Origin: Corbicula japonica
Lineage: Eukaryota > Mollusca > Bivalvia > Venerida > Cyrenidae
Length of the DNA stretch: 64,000 nucleotides
Direction of reading: 5' to 3'
Assembly (NCBI GenBank): GCA_038501625.1
Contig: JAZAYU010000115.1
Span: 276,501 to 340,500, forward strand
Made by a program: the position numbers and the translations under genes. Below, piece after piece: positions 1 through 13,095 of the stretch. The notes beneath the pieces are model-generated. The model saw only the letters and a program-made list of their open reading frames with translations. It was not told the DNA's origin and ran no database searches. Position 1 is the first letter of the stretch. Every line of letters begins with the position of its first letter.

Positions 1-3000
1 AAGTAATTGAATTGAATTTTATGATGGCAGGAGACAAAACTTATATCATCACGAGATCAATATGGTCTTCATGGCTTTGAAAATGTTGCTTAATAGAGTA
101 AAATCTCAATAAAATACTTCACCGGAAGGAAGTGGGATGGATCCTGAAATAGAATCCCTGTTGGTTTATGTAATCAAAACTGCGGCCACATTTGTCAGGC
201 ACAGATTTTAAGCCATTAGATTGTGTTTTTATGAAAATACATTTTTTCCTCCGTGGTGTATTAAAATAAGACTGTTCAATAAGTTACTTTACATAATGTT
301 TTATACTCCTCAAGATAGCAACATTACTTTGATCATCGCCATTCACATTTTAGTATTTTGATAAAAAATAATTGCTTTTTATAATTAGCCAAACAGTTTT
401 CGAACATTTAAATAAGAGCATAGTTTAATTCGTTTATTCTTAGTATCACTGTTCTCTTAGATAGAAAATATTTAATCAAATAGTTTGTCTACTTTTCTTT
501 ATAAAATGTTTGTTTTGCTGCTGAATTCTGGTAATACAGTACAAGTTTAGTGAAGAGACATAAATTATATGGTTTACATAATGGATAACTACATCAGTAT
601 GTTACCCATAACTAGATAACTTGTTTAAACAAAATAAGTTTCTAGGATGAATTAACGTAAACTTCATTTTAAATGTCAATCCCCTAATAAATGCCTACCC
701 CCGCACCCCACCCTTGACGTCTTTTAGGGAAAATATTAATCAGTTAATCCATATTTATTATCCAATATCCTTCAGAATCATATATTAGAATAAAAATAAT
801 TAATATAAATAATAAGCGCCCGGGCCTTTCAGAAAATGTGAAGCCCCGGGGGCATTTAGAAGAATTTATACGGTATTTATATTTTTTCATATCATAGAAA
901 ATCCAGAATTTTAATTATCTTACAAGGTTTCCTGACAATTATTATTATGACCAGTATAAATTTGACCGGTATTTGTTTTATTAGCAAGAGTATAGTAGTA
1001 TAGCATAACAGTATCAGATAATTATTTATCTTGACTGAAGAAAAAGTAGTCTAAATAGTCTTTTTAATTCTAAACCAATTCTAGGTTGGTCAAATTAAGT
1101 TTTGATTTGTAGAAATGTTCGGTTTTTGATGAATGAGAGGTTAATTCTTTGAAAGATGCTGTAATTTTTTGGCTGTGAACATTTAGGTTTCCAATATTCC
1201 TTCTTTGATAAAGACACTTTCTTCCTGGAGGGAACACACAATTTTGGCAGGATTTTGGCAAAGTTCTCCTTCATTTCATGCTAGAGTTGTGGCTGTCTGA
1301 TAGTAAAATTGTACTAGATCAATATAGTGTTTGTTAGATTATTGATACGCTAGTAAACCGGTGCATGCTGCGCAACAAATGATCAGAAGCACCGAGATGC
1401 AAACACTTCAATCTTATGCCAGTATTGTTTTACTTACAACTAAAGATTATAATCTTTTAGACACTCCAGTTGCACTTGGTTGATGTGCATCTCCAAACTA
1501 TTTTTCTTTTGATGTCAAAATTATTATTTTATGAAGGCAGAATATTTTATTATTAGTTTAACAGATATTTGTTTAAAAACACTTGCTGATTTTTATTGGG
1601 GAAGAAGGGAGAATTAGGGATATCCAAGGTATTGAATAGCTACATTAATTTTCATTCAAACAGTTAATAAAAATTTATTATGTAGTTACTTTATTTTGAC
1701 TTCAATACAAGCTGCATTATGTGAAATATTTTTTTTTAATTTAAGCTATATTATCTCAGTTTCTTGTTATATTTTTTTCCTACATATAAAAATATATTAT
1801 TTGAGTTTCTTTATTTAAACATAACTTTATTGACATTTATTACAATCATAAATAAAAAATGTTACTGTCTCAATTTACTAACATCTTATTGTTTACTTTA
1901 ACTTAGAGAACATCATCTCAATCACAATACATTTTTACCTCTGTATATCGATATAAATTTAATAATATTGGGATTTTTATCTCAGTCATAATGAAGGGGC
2001 TCAACAGTGGCCTTAAATTATTAAGAATTACTTGACAGAACGTTTCCTTTTATTATCTATAATGTTAAATGTTTTCTTTGACAAATATGAATGAAGACAA
2101 ACTAATACAAACAATAAAAAATAATTATGCCGGATTTGAAAATTCTTCAAAATTTGCATTTTTCTGGCAAATTTCCAACAGATTTTTGTATAGGGCACAG
2201 GCCTTGATCAAAATAATATCATAAATAATTTTATTTATAATAAGTCTTCATTGGTCAATATCTGGTCTGAAAATGGAGGGAAAAAAGTTATTTGCATAAT
2301 ATTTTTCTCATTTTAGGTAGTATGATGACCAATAACTGCTTTAAAATTAACGTTGTTGATATAAATCTATTAAACATCTAAGAAATTACAATTTATTACA
2401 GTTTATGTTCAATGGCATTTAAATTTTAGATATGATAACAAAATTTAAATTTTTTATTCATTTATGCCAATATAAGACCTTCTGGAACCTGCTCTTTTTT
2501 ATGTCTTTATATGAAGATAACTTTTTGACACTTGGAACTTTATCTGTCACAATATAATTTATTATATTTCGGCTGCTAGTGATTTACCTGATTTTATAAG
2601 CATCAACAGTATGACATGACTGGAATCACATTAGATTATGATTACCCAATGGAGCTGTTACTTAACCAGAATCAGTTTCTGAATGTTCAAAATATTTCAA
2701 AAACTTGATCAGATGCAGGCCCAGCTGCCTGGAAAGAATGAACAGAAGACGTAATCAGTGTAGAACAGGAGATATTACAGAAGTATCATTAGTGAGGACA
2801 TTTACCTGTACATTGTATTTAGTGAGGTAAGATTAATTGGCTTTGTCAGATCCCCCTTTCCAGGCTTTTTCTGCCACGAAAACTGCAAATCTTAATGTTT
2901 GCCAGAGAAAAACCAGAGAAATAATGCTGTGTATGTGTGCTATGGAACATGGAATGAGTGTGTTTCTTCTTGAAATGAGGATACCATATGTGCGATGTTA

Positions 3001-3265
3001 TCGTAGGTTTGTGCGGCAGTTTAGAATGGTTAGAATGTGTGACAATAGATTGCTCCTCATTATATTCTTTGTCTTTAAGTAGACAGTAAGGCATTATAGC
3101 TAAGAGACAATGAAAACCACATGTTAACTATTTTCTTATGCTCGTTGTAGGTATGTACCATGGCACCATTATAATGCACATCTTTATTTTTTGCATATTT
3201 TGCACTAGAAAAATGCATGTAGTCGAAACCCAGATTAACAAACTTTGTGAATTTATGTCAGTGCA
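1..3265. other. AT-rich intergenic or intronic DNA, no gene seen
   Basis: No credible exon or long frame. A small GC-rich inverted pair GCCCGGGC / GCCCCGGGGGC at 817-852 follows an AATAATAAGCGCC phrase and may be a decayed repeat. Confidence 0.6.
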
Positions 3266-3413
3266 GGGCCCAAGATCATAAAGCTTAGTTTGGAGATCAG
3301 TCTCAAATCTCAAGCATCTGATTGGCTGAAATAGTGACCAGTTGCCATTTCAGCCAATCAGATGCTTGAGATTTAAGACTGATTGCCTGATTTAGTTTTA
3401 AGATCTTGGGCCC
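3266..3413. mobile_element. Family E palindromic MITE
   Basis: The two halves are near mirror images: GGGCCCAAGATCATAAAGC at the left, GATCTTGGGCCC at the right, and a centre GGCTGAAATAGTGACCAGT / TTGCCATTTCAGCCAATCAG. It carries the CCAATCAG motif and its inverse. Confidence 0.8.
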
Positions 3414-4072
3414 AGTTGAATCTTCAAGCATGAAACTGTTTCTGTTAATGCAGTAGTTTACTGGTTTTACAGTTTCCAATCAGAATGATTCGCTTACTTA
3501 GTGTTACTTCATGGGTAACCCCCACAGGTCTGCTGTTGATAAACAACATCAAGAATTGTTTGTTCTGAGTATGTCTGGATCCTTCATGACTCCACATCAA
3601 TATCAATCTATGGTAAACAAAAATTCAAAGAATTTGTTGGGGGTAGAGCAGAAAAGGAGCTTTCATTTCAACTTTGATATTCATTATTACTTGGAATTAC
3701 AATAAATACAAGAAGTGTTTGAAATCTTTGAGTAGTAGGTAGACATATTGTCTGCGAACATACAGTGCAGCTCTGCTGCATCCTAATACTCTACAGAATT
3801 GCCAAGTAGTTTCAGGTAAAGTCTGTTGACCATTACCATTCAACTTCATTTTCCACTATAGTCTAGTCATAAGAAATGTTGCAACCTTTACCCTACAACT
3901 TCTGTTTTTGCTGTAGCCTGGTCACATGATGTGCTGTATCCTAAACCCTATGTACAGCTTCAGTCCACAGTATGGCCTCGTAGTTCTAAGACTTGTGTAG
4001 TCTGAGTCACATAATTATAGTGCTGAAGCTTCATTTCCTCTTATTGTCTGGTCACATATGGTTGTTTGTTTT

Positions 4073-4330
4073 TATGCCCCCACAAAGTGGGAGGCGTATA
4101 GAGTGGCAATCGTCTGTCCGTACGACCCCCAAATCTTGTGGCATTAACTCCTCCTAAACTATCTGGCAGATTCTTTCAAACTAACAATGCATAGATGATC
4201 AAGTAGGATGTGTAGATGATCATTAAGAAAGGATTTTTTCCTGCGACCATTTTTACCAGAGTTGTGGCACTTCTTGATTCCTAATGTTGTTGAAGCAGTG
4301 GGGGCATCAGTGTCTAAGGACACATTCTTG
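4073..4330 (+). mobile_element. Short HINE-type element (family C-like ends, no tandem array)
   Basis: It starts TATGCCCCCACAAAGTGGG and ends GTGGGGGCATCA, then hairpin GTGTC-TAAG-GACAC (4310-4323) and ATTCTTG. The two termini are those of family C at 23368-25393, but the 258-bp body is unrelated and lacks tandem repeats. No coding capacity. Confidence 0.65.
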
Positions 4331-7300
4331 ATTTTTACTGTAAGGAGAAGGGGTCTTTAGCCTGATATTAAGGGGACAAATCCTGATCATGTTTCAATAG
4401 AGAAATAAAAATTAAAAAAACCTGGTGCATAGTAAACTTCTGTTAAAAACTCCATTATTTAAAATTAATTTGGCCATACACTCATTCTCGTGCACTTTCA
4501 TTCATATCAAAGCATAGTAAGAGAACAACCTTCCCACTCATTTGTTGAAAGTATTCATGTAGGAGTCACTAATAAAATCCTGAATCAAAAACCTCAGGAC
4601 TTTTTTCTTCTGGGAAGATACTTCTATTAAATACAGTATCATTCATAAGGTTATTGCAGAGAGCAAGGGATCCAGATAAAGTATATCTGTTCAAGATAAA
4701 AGGTTGCAGCAAGCATTATTTCAATCACTTGTTGTTGTTTTTTTCATCCTTGAATATTTTGCTTCATGTAATGCCATGGCGAAAACAACAACAGTAATAT
4801 TATAAAAACTTCCCTATGCTTTGAAAATGTCCACAGAACAAGCATATTGTGTATAGGGTGTTTCAGTAGACAAGTGCCTATTAGGAACAGTGAGAAGTGT
4901 TGACCCCCATGGGGACATTGTGTCAGACATTTACTACTGGTGCTGCTTGCATATATTGTTCTCCTGTGGTCATACTTGTTAAATCTGACAGCCAGACAAG
5001 AATTGATTTGTTTCATAAGCCAATTATCAGGTCATCCTAGTACACATCAGGGTTTTCTGAGGTGAAACCATTCACATTAAGTTTCAGTTAAAAAGGAATT
5101 CAAATAAATGTTTTAAATTTCAAAAAATAAATTAATTGTAATTCAGAAAAAAATCATATTTAGGTGAAGAGGGAAGTTCTCATAAAAATGGTGACTATAC
5201 CCATACAAACACAGAATTAGCCACATTACATTACTGTAGACCAGATCATACTGCGCATCTGTGCTGTCTGGTCATGGTCTAAACTACGATTCAGTTATTC
5301 AAGTTGTCCGTTAAATTTTGCTCACCACATACACCACTATAAAGAGTGAGTCCTCATTATTATACCCAACTGAACAGTTAGTTAACACAAGCCCATACTG
5401 TGATGCTGGTGACATTCAGCACTTATGTGTGAGGTTACACTTAACCCTCAATCTACTAAAAGTTACAAGCCCTATAAGGTGCTCTTGACATAACAGGCTG
5501 AAGAGTGAGTTTACATTTAACCATTATTCTACCTGACTAAAAATTAATTTCAATCTGCTCTCCAAATTCACCTGGTTTAAAATGGAGTTTACACTTGGAA
5601 CTTTATCTGTGCTTGTTCAATTGCTTTAATTGGCTATTTCAATTGTTAATGATATCCTATGCATGGAATGATTAAAGAGAAAACCACCATTCCGTCTTAG
5701 AGAGGACTGTTTAGTCTAATGGACTGGGGTTATTAGCGTTCAAGTGTTGGTAATTTACTGGCTATTTCTTACAGTGTCTCTTATTATTCTAAATGTGTAG
5801 ATATTTTGTTGAGATCTACTTCATACTTTAATATGCCTAATAATTCTTTGCAATCACAGATTGAAAATTATAAATAGCATAGGTTCAGTTAATTAGCTAT
5901 TAATTGTGCTAAGCAAGAGCATAAAGTGTGATTTTTTTCTGCCATGCCAAGATTCCTTCCATAAAAGGAGTGTATAGAAAACCATCAATTCTGTCTCGAA
6001 GGATATATCTGTTGTAAATTACTGCCGCTGGCTTATTTTGCTGTAATTATGTCCAATAAAGCTGCTTGTTTGAAGTCGAGATAGATATAAATCTTGGAGA
6101 CATTTCCGCAAAGATTTCTCAGCAATTTTCTCCCATATTGATTTTTGTTGACACAGAATTGGACATCTAAGAAAGAAGAACTTGTATTACTCCCTAAATC
6201 TCCCGAGTGCTCCAAGATGGCAGCATGCAAGCAGAGAGAAAAACGACAATTTTTCCTTGATAGCTGCACTTTTAAACTACATAAGGGAAACAATACATGT
6301 TTCTTTCTTACTTTGGCAGTTCATGATTATCTCCCATAAAAGTAGATAAAAGTTCCATCTGTCTCCCTGATCTCTCTGTCAATATTGCTTACGCAATTTA
6401 AACATTTCTAAATAAGTAAAAAATTACTCAAGTGATTGATTTCAAACTTCACATGGATGTTCCTCAATAATCCAATGATCACTTCATCCAAGCATTTAAT
6501 AGTTCCATTAACTCCCTTTGTGCGACAAGGAAGGTCATAAATGAGTTGCATACCCTGAAATGTAGCATTGTCCTATAAAATTATTATTCCTTTTCATTAT
6601 TTAGCAAATGTGTTTTTCACTTAGGCTTATAAAAACACTTGGTATTTCACCCATGATTATGTTTTACAACCGTTGAGTCAGTATGTAATACTTTAAATAG
6701 AGTTAGCACAGTATTTGTACACATGAATCTATTGCATGTCTGTCCATTTAGATTGGGCATTGAAAACTAAAGTAATGTGGTTGTTTCATTTAGTTCTAGT
6801 GTCATATATATCTTCACTTTTTTTTTTCAAGAAAATAACTGGTAAATGTAGTGCAAAAATGTGTATTCCAAACAAGAAACAAATCAATATTTAAATTACT
6901 TCTACAATAAACCAGTGTTGTAACTACACCAGTCATATTTGAAAAAAAATTTCAGCATTGATTCTATGTATATTTTCTGGACGAATGATGGGTCATAATA
7001 TATTATTACTATGTAACTATTACTTGAGTATATTTACTTTAGTACAATTAGGCCGGCTGAAGGGGAGTTTAGGCCCGGCTTTAAATAGAGGTTTATAGCG
7101 AATGCTGAGAACAAGCTGGCCCGGCTTTATATATAGATCGTTGAGTAATGAACGGGAACCATGTTGTATGCACTTTAAGTTCAATGTCAAGCTATTTATA
7201 ATTGAGTATATAAATATAAATATTGAATTGAATTATCTCCCCTTAACTATAAATATAAATATATATGCATGTATAAATTATATAAATAGATCGAGGAGTC

Positions 7301-9193
7301 GGTGTTTCCTTTTAATTATGCGAATTGAAAGTTTATTGTTGTAAGCAGTTATAGAAAGAGTGTAGTAAGAGACATTGTTCAGATAGTTATTCTTGGATGA
7401 TATTAAAGTTTGTGTTCTGTTTACGAATATTGGCAATCCTATGACTTGATTTTCAAATGTTTTTGATGTTGAAATTGATGGTTCTTGTGGGTTTCTGTTT
7501 TACAAGAAGGCGATTTCTTGTCTATAAAGTAAATAATTATTGTATAACCATTTTTTGTAGGTCTTTTTCTGTTGTTCAGAATAATTGTGACTCATCCCAA
7601 TCCCCTCCCACCCCCCCCCCCCCCCCCTGGTTTACGGGATCAAGATGCTGAATATAGAAAGTTAGTATAGATTTTTCATCCTGAAAGTACCAAAGGAATT
7701 GTGTTGTACGTGGTAGAACAATTTTGAAAGATACTGTTGAATTTAAATAGAGCAAATTCATTCAATGTGGTTAGTGCTATGAAAATACCTGCATGAACTC
7801 TTACACCCAACATCTAACCTCTTTTAAATGTCGTCCACATATAACACATCTGTGTTATACTTTTCTTGTTCAAACTTTAAACATAAGTTACATTATTTTC
7901 ACTTCTTTTTATGAAAAAAATTATTAAAATCCCTTCACGCATTTTGAAACCAATGTCATTTTTTAATCAAGGTAGGGGTAAAAGCAAAAGTCACAAAATT
8001 GTTGGTAGCAGGTAAATTATCCATTAACAAAAATTCATGTTTTCTTATTAAAATAAGTATTTTTGAACAATTCTATGCAATTCTCCAATAATCCAATTGC
8101 ATAGCTTCTATACAGAAGATTTTTCAGCAGTTTTGGCCGGTTTCCATATACCCTTATTACAAGTGATAAGGTCGATTTTGTGACTTAAGTTTTTACCCTT
8201 AAATTGATTAAATGTTCTTGGTTGATGAATGCACATAAAATAATCAAACAAGGGGTATGCCAGGATGGATTTGAACATTTGCTGATTTGTATTTGACTTT
8301 TTTTTCGGCAAAAAATGAATTTTCATAAATTTACATCCACAAGAAACAAACATTTTCATTGTTTGTTCAAAAATTTGTGCTAAAATGATAGCACAGTTGA
8401 TTTTTCAATGGCATTCCACAGGATTCAAATAAAAACATTATTTTGGAAATATTGTTTAATTTAGTGCCTTGTTATTTGAAATTATCCGAGTAAGCACCAG
8501 GGCCTATCATGGATAATTGCTCAAATTAGTGCTAGAATAGAAGCAGAGGTGGCTCTGACTAAATAAGTCTTAAAGCAGGTCCTCTCACTAGCTCAAACAA
8601 TTTTTTTAGGGTTCCTTGCAAGCATCTGGTGTTGATAATACCCAGTTCAAATAATCTGGTCTTTTCTGACTAAAGTAATGAGAAGTTCAAACAGCTATTA
8701 ACAGCTGTGCATGTGCAACACTGCTAAAAAAGGAACTATTAATTGAAGCATGATCAGATAACTGCTTTGGCAGTGTTATAGAATTAGGACACAGTTATCT
8801 CCCTTTAGTGTTACACCCAGCTCTGACATAGTTGCCTCTCTTTGAACAAATATTTTTTTTATATTTTTCAGAACTAAGCCAAACCAAGTCCTTAACAGGT
8901 GAATTCATCAAAAGTAAGTACCTTTAGCAGTATGTTGCCAAAAAGTATACAAGCAAACCAAGAACACACAAGACTTGCATCTAGTAAAAATCACTGTGAT
9001 TGAAGATAAAATCTACATTGACCAACAGTCTGAATTTGGTTAGTGGTGGCTTTATCCAGTAACCATCTTACTTGGTGTTGGTGTTTATAAGCATATCTTT
9101 AAATCATTTTTGGAGTGATGTCCAATTTTGCTAATTTTGATTCTAATTTTATTGACTGGTTATAGAATTATTGTCAGTGTCTTGCCCAACTTA
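4331..9193. other. AT-rich non-coding DNA
   Basis: No exon supported. A family A-like fragment (AGACCAGATCATACTGCGC) occurs at 5237-5285. 7050-7150 has three CCGGCTTTA/GGCCGGCT-type blocks of unknown meaning. Confidence 0.55.
7611..7627 (+). repeat. Poly(C) run, 17 nt
   Basis: Uninterrupted C17 preceded by CCCCTCCCA. Confidence 0.97.
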
Positions 9194-9197
9194 TTAA

Positions 9198-9979
9198 GGT
9201 AAGACCTGTGTAATAGGCACTATTAAGAATCCAACATCTGATTATATTTTCATCAACTGCTTCATACCACTGACTTGTATGCAAAATTTTAATGATTTTC
9301 ACCGTGTAGTTTTTGAGATTTTTAGCTTTTTTTATTTAAAAAAGTGAGAAAAAACGTGAAAGTATCCAATTTCTTTAATCGGTGACAAAATTTTTTGTTA
9401 TTGATAAATTCAACCCTAATTTTTTTACGGTTTATCCAAAATATGTTATATTTTACTAAACCAATTTAAGATATAATATATAAATACAGAATTTGTCTTA
9501 AAATGACATTTTTTGACCAAATAAATTTAAAAAATGCATTTTTTATATTTCACGAGACTAAATTAATGAAAATTGTGCAAAATCCTGATTGGTGCAATAT
9601 ATCAAACTTTACCATTTTTAAACTATATACCTTAAACAACATTTAAACAAAATTTCAGAGAAGTTTACCGTCCAGTTTTAGAAATTTTCAAATTGATGAC
9701 TTGAATAAACACTATTCTGATAGCGAAAACCCCTTTAATCTTGATTATTTTGCTTATTTTAGTTTAAATCATGACAATTTTATATTCAATGACAGAATTA
9801 CACAGGAAAAAAAGAAAAATGCCAATTATTTAAGCTCTAGGCTTACAAAAAAAAATTAGCTTCCAGTGGGATTTGAACCCTGGTCCTCTTGCTTGATAGA
9901 AATCTATTCTAATTTGATACTATAGTTACTTCCCTTGGATACTCTTCTGGATATAGGTATTCATTACACAGGTCTTACC
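9198..9979. mobile_element. TIR element flanked by TTAA, 0.78 kb, non-autonomous
   Basis: The left end GGTAAGACCTGTGTAAT and the right end ATTACACAGGTCTTACC are perfect inverted repeats of 17 bp, with TTAA immediately outside both (9194-9197, 9980-9983). The body is A/T-rich and non-coding, and holds a tRNA-like patch at 9855-9930. TTAA flanks suggest piggyBac-type mobilisation, though the TIR lacks the usual CCC start. Confidence 0.7.
9855..9930 (-). pseudogene. tRNA-like remnant (T-arm / box B motif)
   Basis: The reverse strand reads GGACCAGGGTTCAAATCCCA, a good T-arm and pol III box B. The rest does not fold as a tRNA: no complementary 7-bp acceptor stem is seen upstream. It is probably a decayed tRNA or tRNA-derived SINE piece carried inside the TTAA-flanked element. 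Confidence 0.3.
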
Positions 9980-10284
9980 TTAATCAGTCAATTAAAAAAA
10001 AAAGAATCAGATAAACATATTTTATTACCATTTTGCTTGTTACAAATCTAACTCAATATGTTGTTTAATAATGTAAACTGTTAAAAAATCGGTCAGAGTA
10101 ATTGTCAACAATTCCACAATTTCAGTTTTTTTTTGCCCTGTTTTCAATTAGAAGATGTTTGTGGGAATGTATAACATTAGGCAAACAACCAAAGTATGTC
10201 ATAATTGTAATGTTAAATTTATCAAATAATGCTCATAACTTGGTTTCCAGCTCTACTATTCAATGAATAGTGGAGCTATGCTAC

Positions 10285-10390
10285 TCAAGCCCACTGTCAT
10301 CTTGCAACTCAAACATGTGATTGGTCAGTGGAAGACTGCATTCCATTTCAGCCAATCAGCTGTTAAAGATTGGAGACTGTGTCAATAAAG
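10285..10390. mobile_element. Family E MITE fragment, diverged
   Basis: ACATGTGATTGGTCAGTGG, CATTTCAGCCAATCAGCTG and AAGATTGGAGACTGTGTC in family E order, directly before the split family A MITE. Confidence 0.45.
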
Positions 10391-10560
10391 ATGGTTTTTC
10401 TATGATTCATTTTATAGGTTGCCACAAAATTGTGTCTTAAATTTTTCTTTGTTAATCCTTTCCTCAACACATACATGTTTATGACTTGGGCGACCAGTGT
10501 AGATCCAGATCCACCAGCACATCCGTGCCATCTGATCAGGATCTGCATTGTCTGCTTTTT

Positions 10561-12909
10561 GTGTCGCCTGCGGTAGCAGGTAGACACATAGGGATCCTAT
10601 TGTCCGTCGGCATCGGCGGCGGCGGCGTCGTCGTCCGGTAGTCCCCAAGCTTTAACATGAAACTTAATGTGGCCTATAACTTTGAAAGTACTTGTCCTAT
10701 TCAGTTCATACTTGGAATATATCATCAGCATGAACACAGCGATCCGTGACAACAAGAACGATAACTCCGCTTTCACTATTTTATGAGTTATGCCCCTTTC
10801 AAATGCAACTTTAACATGAAACTCAATGTGACCTATTACTTTGAAAGTACTTGTCCTATTCACTTCATACTTGGAATATATCATCAGCATGAACACAGCG
10901 ATTCATGACAACAAGAACGATAACTCCTCTTTCACTATTTTATGAGTTATACCCCTTTCAAATGCAACTTTAACATGAAACTTAATGTGGCCTATAACTT
11001 TAAAAGTACCTGTCCTATTCGCTTCATACTTGGAATATATCATCAGCATGAACACAGCGATCCGTGACAACAAGAACGATAACTCCGCTTTCACTATTTT
11101 ATGAGTTATGCCCCTTTCAAATGCAACTTTAACATGAAACTCAATGTGACCTATTACTTTGAAAGTACTTGTCCTATTCACTTCATACTTGGAATATATC
11201 ATCAGCATGAACACAGCGATTCGTGACAACAAGAACGATAACTCCTCTTTCACTATTTTATGAGTTATGCCCCTTTCAAATGCAACTTTAACATGAAACT
11301 TAATGTGACCTATTACTTTGAAAGTACTTGTCCTATTCACTTCATACTTGGAATATATCATCAGCATGAACACATCGATCCGTGACAACAAGAACGATAA
11401 CTCCTCTGTCACTATTTTATGAGTTATACCCCTTTCAAATGCAACTTTAACATGAAACTTAATGTGGCCTATAACTTTAAAAGTACCTGTCCTATTCGCT
11501 TTATACTTGGAATATATCATCAGCATGAACACAGCGATCCGTGACAACAAGAACGATAGCTCCTCTATCACTATTTTATGAGTTATGCCCCTTTCAAATG
11601 AAACTTTAACATGAAACTTAATGTGACCTATAACTTTGAAAGTACTTGTCCTATTCACTTCAGACTTGGAATATATCATCAGCATGAACACAGCGATTCG
11701 TGACAACAAGAACGATAGCTCCTCTATCACTATTTTATGAGTTATGCCCCTTTCAAATGCAACTTTAACATGAAACTTAATGTTGCCTATAACTTTGAAA
11801 GTTCTTGTCCTATTCACTTCATACTTGGAATATATCATCAGCATGAACAAAGCAATCAGTGACAACAAAACAATAACTACTCTCACTATTTTATGAGTTA
11901 TGCCCCTTTCAAATGTAATTTTAACATGAAACTTAATGTCGTCTATAACTTTGAAAGAACTTGTCCTATTCACTTCATACTTAAAATATATCATCAGCAT
12001 AAACAACCCCATCTGTGCCAACAAGAATGATAACTCCAGTTCCAATATGTTTTGAGTTATGCCCCTTTCAAGTACCACTTTAACATGAAACTTAATGTTG
12101 CCTATAACTGTGAAAGAACCTATCCTTTTCACTTAAACCATCTGTGACAACAAGAATGATAACTCCAGTTTCAATATTTTTTGAGTTATGCCCCTTTCCA
12201 ATGCAACTTTAACCTGAAACTTAATGTTGCCTATAACTTTGAAAGTACTTGTCCTATTCACTTCATACTTGGAATATATCATCAGCATGAACAATGCCGT
12301 CTGTGATGACAAGAATGATAACTCCAGTTTCAATATTTTTTTAGTTATGCCCCTTTCCAATGCAACTTTTACCTGAAACTTAATGTTGCCTATAACTTTG
12401 AAAGTACTTGTCTTATTCACTTCATACTTGGAATATATCATCAGCATGAACAATGCCATCTATGACAACAAGAATGATAACTCCAGTTTCAATATTTTTT
12501 GAGTTATGCCCCTTTCCAATGCAACTTTAACCTGAAACTTAATGTTGCCTATAACTTTGAAAGTACTTGTCCTATTCACTTCATACTTAGAATATATCAT
12601 CAGTATGAAGAATGCCATCTGTGACGACAAGAGTCGTGCACTACTTATTTTTGTGCAACACAGCTTTATCCGTAATCACAGTTCGGTGATTGCAGAAAGT
12701 CTGCATTTACAAACCAATTTTTGAATATGATAACTCAGGTTTCAGTTATTCCCCTTTAAATGCATTTTAGATGACACATGTGTTCAGTGATGTAGTATTG
12801 AAATCAACTTAAATAAAAAAATTTTATTATATATGATTAAACATAGGCCCACGTTTCAACTATTTCCATGCAGGCGACACATGTGTTCCGCAGAACACAA
12901 CATTCTAGT
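10561..12909 (+). mobile_element. HINE-type (non-autonomous Helentron-like) element, family B
   Basis: It begins at GTGTCGCCTGC, and the reverse complement GCAGGCGACAC recurs at 12870-12880. Next comes a perfect 6-bp stem hairpin (GTGTTC-CGCA-GAACAC, 12883-12898) and then AACATTCTAGT. The 3' hairpin plus CTAG terminus with a subterminal inverted copy of the 5' end is the layout described for Helentrons/HINEs. The flanks rejoin T to T in the host MITE, as expected for TT insertion. Inside are a GC-rich triplet tract (10603-10638) and a 159-bp tandem array. No Rep/helicase coding capacity is seen. Confidence 0.72.
10654..12770. repeat. 159-bp tandem array (about 13 units) inside HINE family B
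   Basis: Units begin AACATGAAACTTAATGTGGC; unit starts lie at 10654, 10813, 10972 and on to 12529. The usual spacing is 159 bp, with one unit of 156 and one of 129; every spacing is a multiple of 3. On the minus strand one frame stays open through 12459-10597 except for two stops (near 12133 and 10903), each unit reading a 53-residue block containing FMLMIYSKYEVNRTSTF. I treat this as a by-product of period divisibility rather than a gene. Confidence 0.85.
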
Positions 12910-13020
12910 TGTTTTATTTGATTTCTACCCAAAAAGCAAGCAATTCAGATCCTGATCAGATGGCACAGATGTGCTGACTGATCGGGATCTACACTGGTCG
13001 CACATGTGATAAAAAGCATA

Positions 13021-13095
13021 TCGAGGGTTGCATGCAAGACTGTCGTAACTTCATTGAAATAAAGAAGTTATGGCAGTCTTTCATGCACCTCTCGA
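13021..13095 (+). mobile_element. 75-bp near-perfect hairpin inserted at TA (mini-foldback or hairpin RNA)
   Basis: The arms are 13021-13052 and 13064-13095 (32 nt each) with an 11-nt loop. Of 32 pairs there are only two true mismatches and three G-U wobbles, all of which pair when the + strand is the RNA. It is bounded by TA on both sides and interrupts the A/T-rich right end of a family A MITE. A tiny foldback transposon with TA target duplication explains it; a miRNA-like precursor is the alternative. Confidence 0.6.

Noticed and set aside
2779..2826. Segment between ATTACAG and GTGAG|GTAAGA as a UTR exon
   Set aside because: Weak polypyrimidine tract and nothing else supports transcription here.
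8872..8913. 42-nt exon-like segment (TTTTTCAG ... AAAA|GTAAGT) reading LSQTKSLTGEFIK
   Set aside because: Its end phase does not fit the candidate exon at 14641 and it has no other partner; too short to support alone.
9855..9930. Functional tRNA gene on the minus strand
   Set aside because: T-arm motif only; the acceptor stem cannot be formed.
10903..12132. 409-residue minus-strand open frame as a protein gene
   Set aside because: It is made only of the 159-bp tandem unit within a transposon; it has no splice or promoter context, and two in-frame stops interrupt its extension. Kept as a finding, not as a gene.
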